Assembly (NCBI GenBank): GCA_963840535.1
Contig: CAWIZJ010000051.1
Location: 16,008 to 80,007 of the forward strand
Length of the DNA: 64,000 bases
Source of the DNA: VAZQ01 sp963840535
GTDB lineage: Bacteria > Pseudomonadota > Alphaproteobacteria > Rhizobiales > Xanthobacteraceae
Direction: 5' to 3'
Of this stretch, positions 28,421 to 38,562 are shown in pieces. A program made the translations under genes and the position numbers. Below the pieces are notes generated by a model. It was not told the origin of the DNA. It worked only from the letters and a program-made list of their open reading frames with translations, and searched no databases. Within the stretch, counting starts at the first letter, position 1. Every line of letters begins with the position of its first letter.

Positions 28421-29280
28421 TCAGGCCTTCGGCTCGATCGGAAGATCGCTGCGTGATCCCCATTCCGACCAGGAGCCGTCGTAGAGCGCCTGCGGCTGCT
28501 TGCCGATGGCGTCGAGCGCGAACCACAACGTTGCAGCGGTCACGCCCGAGCCGCAGCTGGTGATGATCGGCCTCGACAGGTCGACGCCGCCGGCCGCAAA
28601 AATTTGTGCGATCCGCTCCGGAGCGACCAGGCGGCCGTCCTCGACCAGCTCCGTGGACGGTACGTTCAGTGCGCCCGGCATGTGACCCGAGCGCACGCCC
28701 GGCCGCGGCTCCGGCGCCTCGCCGCGAAAGCGGTTGGCCGGCCGCGCGTCGACCACCTGCGCGGACCGTTCCGACAATGCACGCCGCACGTCGGCGGCGC
28801 CGGCAACCAGTTCGCCGTCGAGCCTGGCGTCGAACCGGCGCGCCGGGCGCTCGACCCGGCCGGCTCTGCAACGGTCGGCCTTCGGCCTTCCACTTCGGGA
28901 GGCCGCCGTCGAGAATGAACACGTTCGCGGCTCCGAACACGCGAAACGTCCACCACACCCGGGGTGCACCGCCGAGCCCGACCCCGTCGTAGACCACGAC
29001 GGTGTCGGTGTCTGCGATGCCGAGGAGGCCGACCGCGCGTGCGAATTCGTCGGCGCTCGGTAGCATGTGCGGCAGGGGATTGGAGTGGTCGGCGACCGCG
29101 TCGATGTCGAAACGCACCGCGCCGGGAATATGGCCGGCGAGATATTCGGCGCCGGCATCGCGCTTGAGGGCCGGAAGATAGAACGATCCGTCGACCACGA
29201 CCGTGTCGGGAGCGGCGAGGCGTTGCGCGAGCCATTCGGTGCGACACCAGCCAGCGGGAGGAGGGGGCTTGCTTCGACAT
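28421..29280 (-). pseudogene. sseA: 3-mercaptopyruvate sulfurtransferase, two frameshifts
   Basis: This two-domain rhodanese-family enzyme of about 285 residues moves sulfur from mercaptopyruvate to thiol acceptors. The C-terminal active loop CGSGVTA identifies it as a mercaptopyruvate sulfurtransferase rather than a thiosulfate one. The start MSKQAPSSRWLVS at 29280 is separated from VVVDGSFYLPALKR by an extra base near 29240. A second extra base near 28860 lies between the domains. Removing both gives a continuous protein of normal length. Whether these are sequencing errors or real lesions cannot be decided here. Confidence 0.87.
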
Positions 29281-29475
29281 CTCGGTGTTCCGATTGTGAT
29301 CCATGCGCGGAGCCGCCCTCCTCGGGCAGCCGCCGGATGCAGGTAGCACGGTCAGCGGGCGAAGGCGATGCGGGACGCGGTGGTTCTGCCTGCCCTTCTT
29401 CTCGATCTGCGTCACTCGCACGTCGCCGAAATCCTTGAGGTAGGAATCCTCGCGAAACAGGCAATCGGTCGACAT
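29281..29475 (-). pseudogene. Possible N-terminal fragment of an AlaX-type alanyl-tRNA editing protein
   Basis: A minus-strand reading frame starts MSTDCLFREDSYLKDFG and continues to a VLPASGG stretch. This resembles the N-terminus of stand-alone alanyl-tRNA editing (AlaX) proteins, where LFREDAYL and FYPxxGGQP are typical. The conserved Gln-Pro is missing, and the frame merges into the sulfurtransferase start, so at best this is a 55-residue remnant. It could also be chance resemblance. Confidence 0.35.
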
Positions 29476-29504
29476 GGTGGCAATGTTTCAGGCAAGTGCC
29501 CGGA

Positions 29505-30546
29505 TCAGAGCTTGGCGAACGGGATCCTCACGCTCGATCGTCGTTCCAGCCACGTCGGTACGGGAAGACCCTTTTCACGCAGGAACTGCGGATTGAACAG
29601 CTTCGACTGATAGCGAGTTCCAAGATCGGCGAGAATAGTGACGATGGTGTGGCCGGGTCCCATGTCCTTGGCGAGCCGGATCGCGCCGGCGACGTTGATG
29701 CCGGTCGAGCCGCCGAGGCACAGCCCCTCGTGCTCCAGCAGGTCGAAGATGATCGGGAACCGCTTCCTCGTCGGGAACCAGATACGCCTTGTCGACCTTG
29801 ATGTCCTCGATCAGGTTGGTCACGCGTCCAAGCCCGATGCCCTCGGTGATGGAGCCGCCTTCCGACACCTTGGCCGCTCCATGCGCGAACAGATTGTACA
29901 TGGCGGCGCCCTTCGGATCGGCGATGCCGATGACGATGTCCGGCTTCTGTTCGCGCAGATAAGTCGATGCACCGGCGATCGTGCCGCCGGTGCCGATGGC
30001 GCAGATGAAACCATCCACCTTGCCGTCGGTCTGTTGCCATATCTCCGGCCCGGTCGAGACGTAGTGCGCCTTGCGGTTGTCCATGTTGTTCCATTGATCG
30101 GCGAAAAGGACACCGTTGGGCTCGCTCTCGCGCAGCTCGTCCGCCAACCGCCGGCCGATGTGCTGATAGTTGTCCGGATTGCTGTAAGGGACGGCCGGCA
30201 CCTCCACCAGCTCGGCGCCGTACAGCCGCAACGTGTCCTTCTTTTCCTGGCTCTGCGTGTCGGGAATGACGATCAAGGTGCGGTAGCCGCGTGCATTTGC
30301 GACCAGTGCAAGTCCGATGCCGGTGTTGCCGGCGGTGCTCTCGACCACCAGGCCGCCTGGCCTGATATCGCCGCGCCGCTCGGCCTCCAGGATGATCTGG
30401 CGCGCGGCCCGGTCCTTGACCGACTGGCCCGGATTCATGAATTCGGCCTTGCCGAGGATCGTGCAGCCGGTTGCGGCGGAGGCATCCTTGAGCTGGATCA
30501 GCGGCGTATTGCCGATGGCCTCGACGGTTCCGTCGCTGACTTGCAT
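29505..30546 (-). pseudogene. cysK: Cysteine synthase A, one frameshift
   Basis: This O-acetylserine sulfhydrylase of about 346 residues is a cytoplasmic PLP enzyme that makes cysteine from O-acetylserine and sulfide. The PLP lysine lies in NPGQSVKDRAA, the substrate loop is ESTAGNTG, and the phosphate cup is GTGGTIAG. The frame changes near 29765 because of one extra G after VPDEEA; downstream the protein continues IIFDLLEHEGL to IPFAKL. The start at 30546 (MQVSDGTVEAIGNTPL) is where the family begins. In a central biosynthetic gene this indel is probably an assembly error. Confidence 0.9.
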
Positions 30547-30732
30547 GTCCGGGACTTCCACGTTGCGGGCGTTTTCGGAACCTAGATGACGATCCTGCGT
30601 CCGACAAGCGGACGCCGGGGGGCTGCGCAAGACACGCTTTTTCCGGTCGCCATTCACGTACAAGGGCTGTTGCCGCCCATATGCCGTAGGTTCGCCCCGC
30701 GTCGGTTCGGATCGCCGGTCCCGTGCGAGCTA

Positions 30733-31536
30733 CTACTCCGCCTTCCACGGAATGATCACGCGCTCGAGCTCGTTGAGGCCGAGCGAGATCACGAAGCCGA
30801 TGATGGCGATCACGAACAGGCCGACATACATCTGCTCGACTGCAAAAGTGCTCCATGCGCTCCAGATCAGGTAGCCGAGCCCGCTCTTGGCGCCCACCAT
30901 CTCGGCGACCGCGATCAGCACCAGCCCGATGCCGATACCGAGCTTGAAGCCGGTCATGATCACCGGCAGCGCGCCGGGAAGTGCGATGGTCCAGAACGTA
31001 TTCCAGCGGTCGGCTTTGTAGTTCCGTCCGACGTCGAGATAGATCTTGTTGATCTCCAGCACGCCGGTGGTGGTGTTGATCACCACCGGGAAGAACACGC
31101 CGATCGCCACCATGAATATCTTCGAGGCCTCGCCGAGGCCGAAGATCAACAGGGCGAGCGGCAGGATGGCGCTCTTGGGGACCGGATAGGTCGCCGCGAT
31201 GAGCGGATCGAACAGCGCACGGATCGGACGGTTGAGGCCCATGACGATGCCGAGGACGAGGGCAGGAATGCCGCCGAGCACGGTTCCGTAGACGAGCCGC
31301 TGCATGCTGACGGCGGTGTGCGTGACGAGCTCGCCGGTCCGCAGCATGTCGATCAGCGTCGCCACCACGCTCGACGGTGCCGGAAAGAAGCGGGTATCGA
31401 TGACGCCGAAGCGGGCGCACAGCTCCCACACGATCAGCAAGCCGAGCGGCGAGATCACGTTCAGCAGGCGGTCACGCGTTCGTGCCGACATCCGCGCGGG
31501 GGCGCGTGGGCCGGTCGACATCGTTTGCACGCTCAT
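30733..31536 (-). CDS. NitT/TauT-type ABC transporter permease
   Basis: This 267-residue inner membrane permease is of the SsuC/TauC/NrtB family, with six hydrophobic segments. The EAA-type loop is around NYKADRWNTFWTIALPGALPVIMTG. An N-terminal SLN-like segment (LLNVISPLGLLIVWELCARFG) is typical. It would import an organosulfur compound, nitrate or another anion; the substrate cannot be read from the permease. The start overlaps the stop of the ATPase gene by four bases (ATGA). No periplasmic binding protein of this family is seen nearby. Confidence 0.9.
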   Translation of the reverse strand: MSVQTMSTGPRAPARMSARTRDRLLNVISPLGLLIVWELCARFGVIDTRFFPAPSSVVATLIDMLRTGELVTHTAVSMQRLVYGTVLGGIPALVLGIVMGLNRPIRALFDPLIAATYPVPKSAILPLALLIFGLGEASKIFMVAIGVFFPVVINTTTGVLEINKIYLDVGRNYKADRWNTFWTIALPGALPVIMTGFKLGIGIGLVLIAVAEMVGAKSGLGYLIWSAWSTFAVEQMYVGLFVIAIIGFVISLGLNELERVIIPWKAE

Positions 31537-32360
31537 GACTTCATCTCCTCCTCCTGCCTGCGCGCGCGTTGCACCTCTTCGCGCAGGCTCGACCAGATAT
31601 GGGCGATCAGCTCGCCGTATTCCGGCGCCTTCTGCAGCTCCATGATGTTGCGGGGCCGCTCGAGCGGCACCTCGACGAACGTCTTCACCTTTCCCGGCTG
31701 TGCCGTCATCACCATGATGCGGTCGCCGAGGAAGACCGCCTCGTCGACCGCGTGGGTGATGAAGACCACGGTCTTCTTGTGTTCCTCCCAGATGCGCAAC
31801 AGCTCCTCCTGCAGGAGAAGCTTGTTCTGCGCGTCGAGCGCGGAGAACGGCTCGTCCATCAGCAGGATTTCCGGGTCGTTGGCGAAGGCGCGCGCGATCG
31901 ACACGCGTTGGCGCATGCCGCCCGAGAGCTGATGCGGGTAGTACGTGGCGAACCGGGTGAGGCCGGTGCGTGCGAGGTAGTGTTCGACCACCTCCTTGAT
32001 GGTGGCCGCCGGCAGCCGGCGCATCTTCAGGCCATAGGCGGCGTTGGCCCACACCGTCATCCACGGGAAGATCGACTCGCCCTGGAAGATCATCGAGTTC
32101 ACCGGACGCTGTGAATTCGGCGTCTCGATCTCGATGGTGCCCGACGTGACCGAATCGAGGCCGGCGAGGATGCGCAGCAAGGTGGTCTTGCCGCATCCGC
32201 TCGGTCCCACGATCATGAAGAACTCGCCATGCGCGATATCGAGCGAGATGCCGTCGATCGCGGTGAGCGGCCCGAACGTCTTGCGCAGGTCGCGGATGCG
32301 GATCGCGGTGCGCGCGGGCCGCGGTTCGACGGACGTGAGCTCGACGAGCGGACGGCTCAT
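31533..32360 (-). CDS. NitT/TauT-type ABC transporter ATPase
   Basis: This 275-residue ABC ATPase has Walker A GPSGCGKTT, Q-loop FQGESIFPWMTV (the PWMTV after the Q is typical of the SsuB/TauB/NrtC group), signature LSGGMRQR, Walker B ILLMDEPFSALD and switch His THAVDEA. It energises the permease encoded directly downstream, to which it is translationally coupled. The neighbouring cysteine synthase and sulfurtransferase genes make a sulfonate-type substrate plausible, but this is inference. Confidence 0.93.
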   Translation of the reverse strand: MSRPLVELTSVEPRPARTAIRIRDLRKTFGPLTAIDGISLDIAHGEFFMIVGPSGCGKTTLLRILAGLDSVTSGTIEIETPNSQRPVNSMIFQGESIFPWMTVWANAAYGLKMRRLPAATIKEVVEHYLARTGLTRFATYYPHQLSGGMRQRVSIARAFANDPEILLMDEPFSALDAQNKLLLQEELLRIWEEHKKTVVFITHAVDEAVFLGDRIMVMTAQPGKVKTFVEVPLERPRNIMELQKAPEYGELIAHIWSSLREEVQRARRQEEEMKS

Positions 32361-32517
32361 GTGCGGGCCTCTCGCAAGCCTCGAATTTGCCGGGCAAGAC
32401 CGTCGTCCACAACCGCTATTTGGCGACGCATGCGGCTGGAGGTGATACGGCTTTCAATTCGCCGGTGGGTATGAACAATCGGCGCCATCGAGCTGCCGGC
32501 CCGGAGCGCCCCTCGTC

Positions 32518-33660
32518 ATGAAGATCGTCCGTGTCACCGCGACCGCGCTCGATGTTCCCCTGCAGATTTCGCTGCCCGGCATCGAACGGACATCGTCGCT
32601 GGAAGCATGCCTGGTCGAGGTCGAGACCGATGCCGGCCTCGTCGGCCACGGCCTGGCGGGGATCACCCGTGAGACGGTCATCGCCGAGATCGTGAACGGG
32701 GTCGTTGCCCCCGCGATCGAGGGCGACGATCCGCTGGCCAACGAACGGATCTGGGACAAGCTCTATTGGACGCTCACCCCGCGCGGACAGACGGGTTTCG
32801 GTGCCCAGGCGCTGTCGGCGGTCGATACCGCGCTGTGGGACATCAAGGGCAAGGCGCTCGGCCAGCCGCTTTGGCGGCTCATCGGCGGCGCGCGCGAGCG
32901 GGTGCCGCTCTACGCCACCTTCGGGTTCTCCTTCTTCGACCGCGAGCAGCTTGCCGCCGCGGCGCGGCTGTGGGTGTCGCGGGGCTACCGCCGGCTCAAG
33001 ATGGTGGTCGGCCACGAGGCGTTGCTGCGGCGCGAACGGCGGCCGCTGGGGGAGGTCATCCGGGAGGACGCCGCGCGGGTGGCTGCGGTGCGGGAGGCCG
33101 TCGGACCCGATGTCGAGCTCTACATCGACGCCAATTGCAGCCTCGACCTCCATCACGCCACGCGGCTCGCCGAGATGGTTGCGCCCTGCGGAATTTCCTT
33201 CTTCGAGGAGCCGATCACGCAGAACGACGCGCTGCAGATGGCGCAGATGCGGCGTGCCACCGGCATGCCGCTCGCCTGCGGACAGAATGAGGGGCTGATG
33301 TTCCGCTTTCGCGACCTGCTGCTCAATCAGGCCGTCGATTACGTGCAGCCCAATGTGGTGAGCGGCGTCGGCTTCACGCAGGGCATCAAGGTTGCCGGCC
33401 TCGCCGCTGCGTTCAACGTGCCGATGACCAATGGCGGCGCCTGGCCCTACCACAACATGCACCTGCAGGCCGGCCTGGCCAACGGCGGCCTGGTCGAGAT
33501 GCATTATCTCGCCGTGGAGCTTTGCAGGAAGATCTACCGCGGCCTGCCGGAGCCACGGGACGGCTGGCTGACGCTGCCTGCCGCGCCCGGCCTGGGATTC
33601 GAGCCCGATCGCGACGCCATTGCCGAGATCGCGAGGTCATCGCGGCGCAGGCGGGACTGA
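32518..33660 (+). CDS. Mandelate racemase/muconate-lactonizing family enzyme
   Basis: This 380-residue enolase-superfamily enzyme has an N-terminal capping domain (1-120) and a TIM barrel (130-370). Metal ligands are visible as Asp in YIDANCSLD, Glu in FFEEP and Glu in CGQNEG. The barrel base positions read RLKMV, and the opposite-side His appears in WPYHNMH. It abstracts a proton alpha to a carboxylate, as sugar-acid dehydratases, racemases or cycloisomerases do; the substrate is unknown. It opens a same-strand catabolic run with a CoA transferase and a TctC-like binding protein. Start ATG at 32518. Confidence 0.87.
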   Translation: MKIVRVTATALDVPLQISLPGIERTSSLEACLVEVETDAGLVGHGLAGITRETVIAEIVNGVVAPAIEGDDPLANERIWDKLYWTLTPRGQTGFGAQALSAVDTALWDIKGKALGQPLWRLIGGARERVPLYATFGFSFFDREQLAAAARLWVSRGYRRLKMVVGHEALLRRERRPLGEVIREDAARVAAVREAVGPDVELYIDANCSLDLHHATRLAEMVAPCGISFFEEPITQNDALQMAQMRRATGMPLACGQNEGLMFRFRDLLLNQAVDYVQPNVVSGVGFTQGIKVAGLAAAFNVPMTNGGAWPYHNMHLQAGLANGGLVEMHYLAVELCRKIYRGLPEPRDGWLTLPAAPGLGFEPDRDAIAEIARSSRRRRD

Positions 33661-33715
33661 ACGCATGGCGTTTGCCGGCGAACGGGAAACGGCGCCGCCG
33701 CAGGAGGCACGCACC

Positions 33716-34834
33716 ATGAGGCCGCTCGAAGGGCTGTTCGTCCTCGACTTCTCGACCTTGCTTCCCGGGCCGATGGCGACGCTGCTGCTGGCGGAAGCCG
33801 GCGCCGAGGTCGTCAAGATCGAACGACCGGAACGCGGCGAGGACATGCGCGGCTACGTTCCGAGATGGGGACGCGACAGTGTCAATTTTGCGCTGCTCAA
33901 TCGCGGCAAGCGCAGCGTCGCGCTCGACTTGAAGAACCCGTCTGATCGCGAGCGGTTGCAGCCGCTGCTCGAACGCGCCGACGTGATCGTGGAGCAATTC
34001 CGGCCGGGCGTGATGGAGCGCCTCGGCCTGGATTACGGCAGCGTCGCCAAGGTCAATCCGATGGTGGTCTATTGCTCGATCACCGGATACGGGCAGTACG
34101 GTCCCAAGCGCGGCGTGGCGGCGCACGATCTCAACTATATCGGGGATTCGGGCCTGCTGGGGCTGTCGATGGGCGATCCTGCGCGGCCGGTCATCCCGCC
34201 GGCGTTGATCGCGGATATTGCCGGCGGCGGCTATCCTGCGGTGTTGAATATCCTGCTGGGGCTCGAGGAGCGTCGGCGGACGCAACGCGGTCGTCATCTC
34301 GACGTGGCGATGGCGGACAATCTGTTTCCCTTCATGTTCTGGGCGATCGGCAACGGTCTCGCGGGCGGCTCCTGGCCGGGGAACGGCACCGATCGCGTCA
34401 CCGGCGGATCGCCTCGCTATGGGCTCTATCCGACCAGCGACGGGAAGGTGGTGACGGCAGCCCCGCTCGAGCAGAAATTCTGGGACACGTTCTGCGACAT
34501 CATCGCGCTTGAGCCGGAGCTTCGCGAGGACCGCAAGGACCCGCGGGCCACGAAGGCTCGCGTGGCCGAGCTCATCGCCTCCGAGACCGCCGCGGTCTGG
34601 CGTTCCCGCTTCTCCGGAAAAGACTGTTGCTGCTCGCTCGTTGCCGAGATCGAGGACGCGTTCACGGACCCGCACTACCTTGCGCGCGGCGTGTTCGACC
34701 ACCTGCTCGCCAACGCCGACGGCGCAACCATGCCGGCGCTGCCGGTGCCGCTCGCTCCGGGTTTTCGAGGACCGACCGCAACGCCGATCGCGGCGCCCGC
34801 GCTCGGTGCTCACAACCGCGAGTACCGGTGCTGA
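33716..34834 (+). CDS. CaiB/BaiF family CoA transferase
   Basis: This 372-residue family III CoA transferase moves CoA between carboxylic acids through a covalent Asp-CoA mixed anhydride. Family marks are VLDFSTLLPGPMAT, NRGKRSVALDLK and RHLDVAMADN, which includes the probable catalytic Asp. I chose the ATG at 33716, preceded by AGGAGG; an upstream ATG at 33665 would add 17 residues. A CSL-rich stretch near residue 303 (CCCS) is unusual. It lies between the enolase-superfamily gene and a TctC-like gene, suggesting activation of an imported organic acid. Confidence 0.87.
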   Translation: MRPLEGLFVLDFSTLLPGPMATLLLAEAGAEVVKIERPERGEDMRGYVPRWGRDSVNFALLNRGKRSVALDLKNPSDRERLQPLLERADVIVEQFRPGVMERLGLDYGSVAKVNPMVVYCSITGYGQYGPKRGVAAHDLNYIGDSGLLGLSMGDPARPVIPPALIADIAGGGYPAVLNILLGLEERRRTQRGRHLDVAMADNLFPFMFWAIGNGLAGGSWPGNGTDRVTGGSPRYGLYPTSDGKVVTAAPLEQKFWDTFCDIIALEPELREDRKDPRATKARVAELIASETAAVWRSRFSGKDCCCSLVAEIEDAFTDPHYLARGVFDHLLANADGATMPALPVPLAPGFRGPTATPIAAPALGAHNREYRC

Positions 34835-34936
34835 CGCGCGGCGCGATTGTCTGCCGACCGCTTCGTCTGCTAAAGCCGGCACCGTCGGCGCCCAACAAGC
34901 AAACGAGCCCATCGAAGCGCCGGAGGGAGGCAGGTC

Positions 34937-35923
34937 ATGAACAAGGTTGCCACGCTCGCATTGGCCGCGCTGGCGGGAATCGCCGGCGCGCAGGCGCAGG
35001 CACAGACGCAGACGCAGACCTATCCGTCGCGCCCGATCACGCTGATCGTTCCCTTCGCTCCCGGCGCCGGCGCCGACATCTCGGCCCGCATCGCCGGCGA
35101 GTACATGTCGCGCACGCTCGGGCAGCAGTTCGTGGTCGAGAACGTCGTTGGCGCCGGCGGCACCGTCGGCACGACCCGGGCGGCGCGAGCGAGCCCCGAC
35201 GGCTACACGATCGCCCTCGGCCACATGGGCACCCACGCCGCCTCGGTGGCGCTCTATCCGAACCTCGCATACAAGCCTGACCTGGACTTCGAGCCGATCG
35301 GCCTGATCGTCGACCAGCCGATCGTGCTGGTGACGCGCAAGACCCTTCCGGTGAGCAACCTGCGGGAGTTCGTCGACTACGCCAGGGCGAACGAGGCCAA
35401 GCTCAACCTCGCGCATGCCGGCGTCGGCTCGGTATCGTTCACCTCCTGTCTGCTGCTCAATGCCGCCATCGGCATCAAGCCGGCGTCGGTGCCGTTCAGC
35501 GGCACTGCGCCGGCGATGAATGCAATCATCGGCGGCCAGGTGGACTACGTGTGCGACACCGTGCTCGGGGTCGTTCCGCAGGTGCAGGCCAACACCATCA
35601 AGGCGCTTGCGATCGCCACCGCCAGGCGCAGCGCCGCCCTGCCGGATGTGCCCACCTCGGCGGAAGGGGGGCTGCCGACGTGGCAGGCGGCACCGTTCTT
35701 CGGATTGTTCGCGCCCAGGGGAACGCCGAAGCCGGTCCTCGACCGGCTCAGCGAAGCGCTCGACAAGGCGCTCGACGATGACAATGCGCGCAAGCGCCTG
35801 ATCGAGCTCGGCGGCGACATTCCGGACAAACCCAAGCGTGGGCAGGCGATGCTCGCCGCGGTGGTCAAGAACGAGATCGCGCGGCTGTCACCGATCCTGA
35901 AAGCGGCAAGCCAGGGAAACTGA
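34937..35923 (+). CDS. TctC-type tripartite tricarboxylate transporter binding protein
   Basis: This 328-residue periplasmic solute-binding protein of the TctC/Bug family has a signal peptide ending AQAQAQ, then the family opening YPSRPITLIVPFAPGAGADISARI and a conserved SPDGYTIALG loop. It captures carboxylates or other small organics. No TctA or TctB membrane components are in the window, which is common for this expanded family. AGGGAGG precedes the ATG. It probably belongs with the upstream CoA transferase. Confidence 0.9.
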   Translation: MNKVATLALAALAGIAGAQAQAQTQTQTYPSRPITLIVPFAPGAGADISARIAGEYMSRTLGQQFVVENVVGAGGTVGTTRAARASPDGYTIALGHMGTHAASVALYPNLAYKPDLDFEPIGLIVDQPIVLVTRKTLPVSNLREFVDYARANEAKLNLAHAGVGSVSFTSCLLLNAAIGIKPASVPFSGTAPAMNAIIGGQVDYVCDTVLGVVPQVQANTIKALAIATARRSAALPDVPTSAEGGLPTWQAAPFFGLFAPRGTPKPVLDRLSEALDKALDDDNARKRLIELGGDIPDKPKRGQAMLAAVVKNEIARLSPILKAASQGN

Positions 35924-36000
35924 ACGGCACGCACGATCGTCGGCCGAGACGGCAGGGTGCGGAAATCTATCCCCCCGGCGTCTCGGGTCGCCGATGTTGG

Positions 36001-36470
36001 TCAACTCCGCTTCGACAGCGTCCGATCGACGCTCCAGCGGCCCGCCCCAGCGACGAACAGGATCAGGGCGCCACCGAGGAGGGCGAGATTCTTGAAGAAG
36101 TATTGTACTGGTTCAGCACCTGCGCGGCGGGATACTCCCAGTAGCGGTGCGCCAGGGCGGTCGCGACGATGAGGAACAGGGCGCACAGCAGCGCCGCGTA
36201 ACGGGTGCCCGCCCCGAGGATGAGGCCGAGGGCGACCACGATCTCCACCAGTGCGCCGATCCAGGACCAGAACTCGGGAGCGGGGACCTTCAGGTTTCTG
36301 AGGTAGCCCGCGAATCCGGCCATGTTCCCGAACTTGTCCCATGCGTTGGTGAGGAAGAGCCAGCCGAGCAGGACACGGCCTACCAGCAACAGAAAGTCCG
36401 TGGTATTGGCCGCAATGCGGTCGGTATGCGACAGCATCGGGTGAGACGATTCGGTCGAGTGGACGGACAT
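36001..36470 (-). pseudogene. DoxX family membrane protein, one frameshift
   Basis: This DoxX-type four-helix inner membrane protein is about 156 residues long. It starts MSVHSTESSHPML with a strong AGGAGG upstream. The frame continues to QVLNQYN near 36103 and then shifts; the remaining FFKNLALLGGALILFVAGAGRWSVDR and stop at 36001 lie in the next frame. One missing base joins them. DoxX proteins often accompany oxidoreductases; the original DoxD/DoxA pair belongs to a thiosulfate:quinone oxidoreductase. It is followed upstream by a second DoxX gene on the same strand. Confidence 0.83.
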
Positions 36471-36582
36471 GATTTCCTCCTGATGTCTTGCCGATCGAGT
36501 CGGCGCCTGCAGGAAGTCTCGCGACGGCCGAGCTCGCGCGCCCGCCTCGCTGCGGCCGTCGCACGCATGCTGTGTATTCTTC

Positions 36583-37044
36583 CTACAGCTCCCGCCCGAT
36601 CGTGCGGTCGAGTGACCAATGGCCGCCGCCACGGAGCAGGAAGTACAGGGCGCAGATACCGATCAGCAGGGGAAATTCGAACCCGCCATTGCTCCAGAAG
36701 AAACCTTTGGCGGACGTGAATTTCACCGCCACGATCATGAAGATGACGACAGCCGCTGCCGCGAACCTGGTGAACAGCCCCAGAATGAGAAGGATGCCGC
36801 CGATGAGCTCGGTCAATCCCACCAGCGTGCCCCAGAACATGCCGGGCGAGTAGCCGATGCGGTCGAACAGGGCAGCATTGGCGGTCAAGCCCATGCCGCC
36901 GAACATGCCGAACAGCTTCTGGCAGCCGTGCGGAATGAGAATTCCGCCCAGCGCGATCCGCAGGATCGGCTCCGCGAAATCGGAGACGGCATTGTAGATC
37001 CCGCCGAGCGCCGGGATGTAGAGACGTTGCGTCGCGTTTGCCAT
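36583..37044 (-). CDS. DoxX family membrane protein
   Basis: This 153-residue DoxX protein has four hydrophobic segments: ILRIALGGILIPHGCQKLFGMFGGMG, a second around PGMFWGTLVGLTELIGGILLILG, a third (AAAAVVIFMIVAV), and a last ending GGGHWSLDRTIG. It is intact and tandem with the DoxX gene at 36.0-36.5 kb. A third homologue follows the molybdoenzyme genes. The three copies may form membrane partners for the redox enzyme or for quinone interaction, but this is inference. Confidence 0.87.
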   Translation of the reverse strand: MANATQRLYIPALGGIYNAVSDFAEPILRIALGGILIPHGCQKLFGMFGGMGLTANAALFDRIGYSPGMFWGTLVGLTELIGGILLILGLFTRFAAAAVVIFMIVAVKFTSAKGFFWSNGGFEFPLLIGICALYFLLRGGGHWSLDRTIGREL

Positions 37045-37374
37045 TGATCTCCCCCTCGATGCGTTTCCCTGGTCCTCGCCTTCCTCGGATGCCGATGGGC
37101 GAAGACAGCGCCTCTTCGCGTGCGCAGCCGGGAAATCTTAGCGGCCGGGAGGGCGGGTGCAAAGAGCCTTGCGGGCAACCCCGCCGCGGCTCGCCGGGAC
37201 CGGACTGCTTTCTCGGTGCCGACAATCGACCGGGCGCGTCGGCGGGATGGATATGCGGTGGAGGAAGCCGCTCGATTCCCGGCACTCTCTGGTCGAGCAG
37301 GCGGCGAAGCGCCTCATTGAATGCGGCCCGGCAGGCGTCTACCTTCGTTTCAGCCCGAATGAGGGAGAACCCGA

Positions 37375-38355
37375 ATGACCGATCCGCTGCGCGCCCTCGT
37401 GCCTGGCGCTTTGGCGCTTGCCGCCGTGCTGTCCTGGACTGCCGCGTCCCCGGCGCAGGACTATCCCGCAAAGCCGATCAGGATCATCGTTCCGTTCGGA
37501 GCCGGAGGTCCCGCCGATGTCTTTTCGCGTCAGATCGGCCAGCACCTCTCCGAGGCGCTCAAGCAGTCGGTGCTGGTCGAGAACCGGCCCGGCGCCGGCT
37601 CGATCATAGGCACCGACGCGGTCGCCAAGTCCGCACCGGACGGCTACACGCTGCTCGCGATGTCGAACACCCACACCACCAACGAGTCGCTCACGCCCAA
37701 CAAGCCGTTTCAGCTGATGCGCGATTTCCTTCCGGTGGCGGGGCTGAACTACTCCGACCTGGTGATGGTGGTCCATCCGTCGGTGCCGGCCAAGGACCTG
37801 AAGGAATTCGTCGCGCTGGCAAAGTCTAAACCAGGGCAGCTCAACTACGCCTCGTCCGGCCCCGGCACCCCCTATCACATGGCCGGCGAGCTGTTCAAAG
37901 CGCTGAGCGGCACCGATCTGGTGCACGTGCCGCACAAGGCATCCGGCGAGATGCGCAGCAGCGTCATCGGCGGCCACGTGCAGATGGGGTTCGACGCCAT
38001 CACGACCATGGCCACGAACGTGAAGTCGGGTCAGGTGCGCGCACTCGGGACCTCCGCCGTCAAGCGCTCGACCGTGCTGCCGGATGTTCCGACCATCGCC
38101 GAAGCCGGCGTGCCCGGCTACGAATCGACCATATGGCTCGGCATCATGGCGCCTGCCGGCACGCCCAAGCCGATCGTCGACAAGCTCAACGCCGAGATCA
38201 ACAAGGCGATCAATCGCCCCGACGTCAAAGCGGCGTGGGACCAGCAGGGCGCGGTGGCCCTGGTGATGACTCCGGCCGAGTTCGATGCCTACCTTCGCAA
38301 GGACATCGAGAAGTGGGCGAAGGTGGTCAAGGCGGCGGGTCTGGCGCCGAACTGA
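37375..38355 (+). CDS. TctC-type tripartite tricarboxylate transporter binding protein
   Basis: This 326-residue second TctC/Bug-family binding protein has a signal peptide (residues 1-29, ending AASPAQ) followed by DYPAKPIRIIVPFGAGGPADVFSR and SAPDGYTLLA. It is clearly a paralogue of the 34.9-35.9 kb protein rather than a close duplicate. It lies 208 bases upstream of the molybdoenzyme large subunit on the same strand, so it may import that pathway's substrate. No membrane subunits are nearby. Confidence 0.9.
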   Translation: MTDPLRALVPGALALAAVLSWTAASPAQDYPAKPIRIIVPFGAGGPADVFSRQIGQHLSEALKQSVLVENRPGAGSIIGTDAVAKSAPDGYTLLAMSNTHTTNESLTPNKPFQLMRDFLPVAGLNYSDLVMVVHPSVPAKDLKEFVALAKSKPGQLNYASSGPGTPYHMAGELFKALSGTDLVHVPHKASGEMRSSVIGGHVQMGFDAITTMATNVKSGQVRALGTSAVKRSTVLPDVPTIAEAGVPGYESTIWLGIMAPAGTPKPIVDKLNAEINKAINRPDVKAAWDQQGAVALVMTPAEFDAYLRKDIEKWAKVVKAAGLAPN

Positions 38356-38562
38356 CGCCCACGCACGATGCCAACGGAGCTCCGCACGAGTTGCCGGTGC
38401 TGCTGAGTCGCCGGTGCTCCCGAGTCGTTTGACGGAATGCATCTCCGCCTGCACTGAGCTGCGGGTCGGGCCTCGCGCTTTTGGAGTTGCGTGGCTGCGC
38501 CAAACCGCCGAAAATCGTCGAGAGCCGCAGCACGACGCGACCCAAGCGGCGGGAGGTGCCTG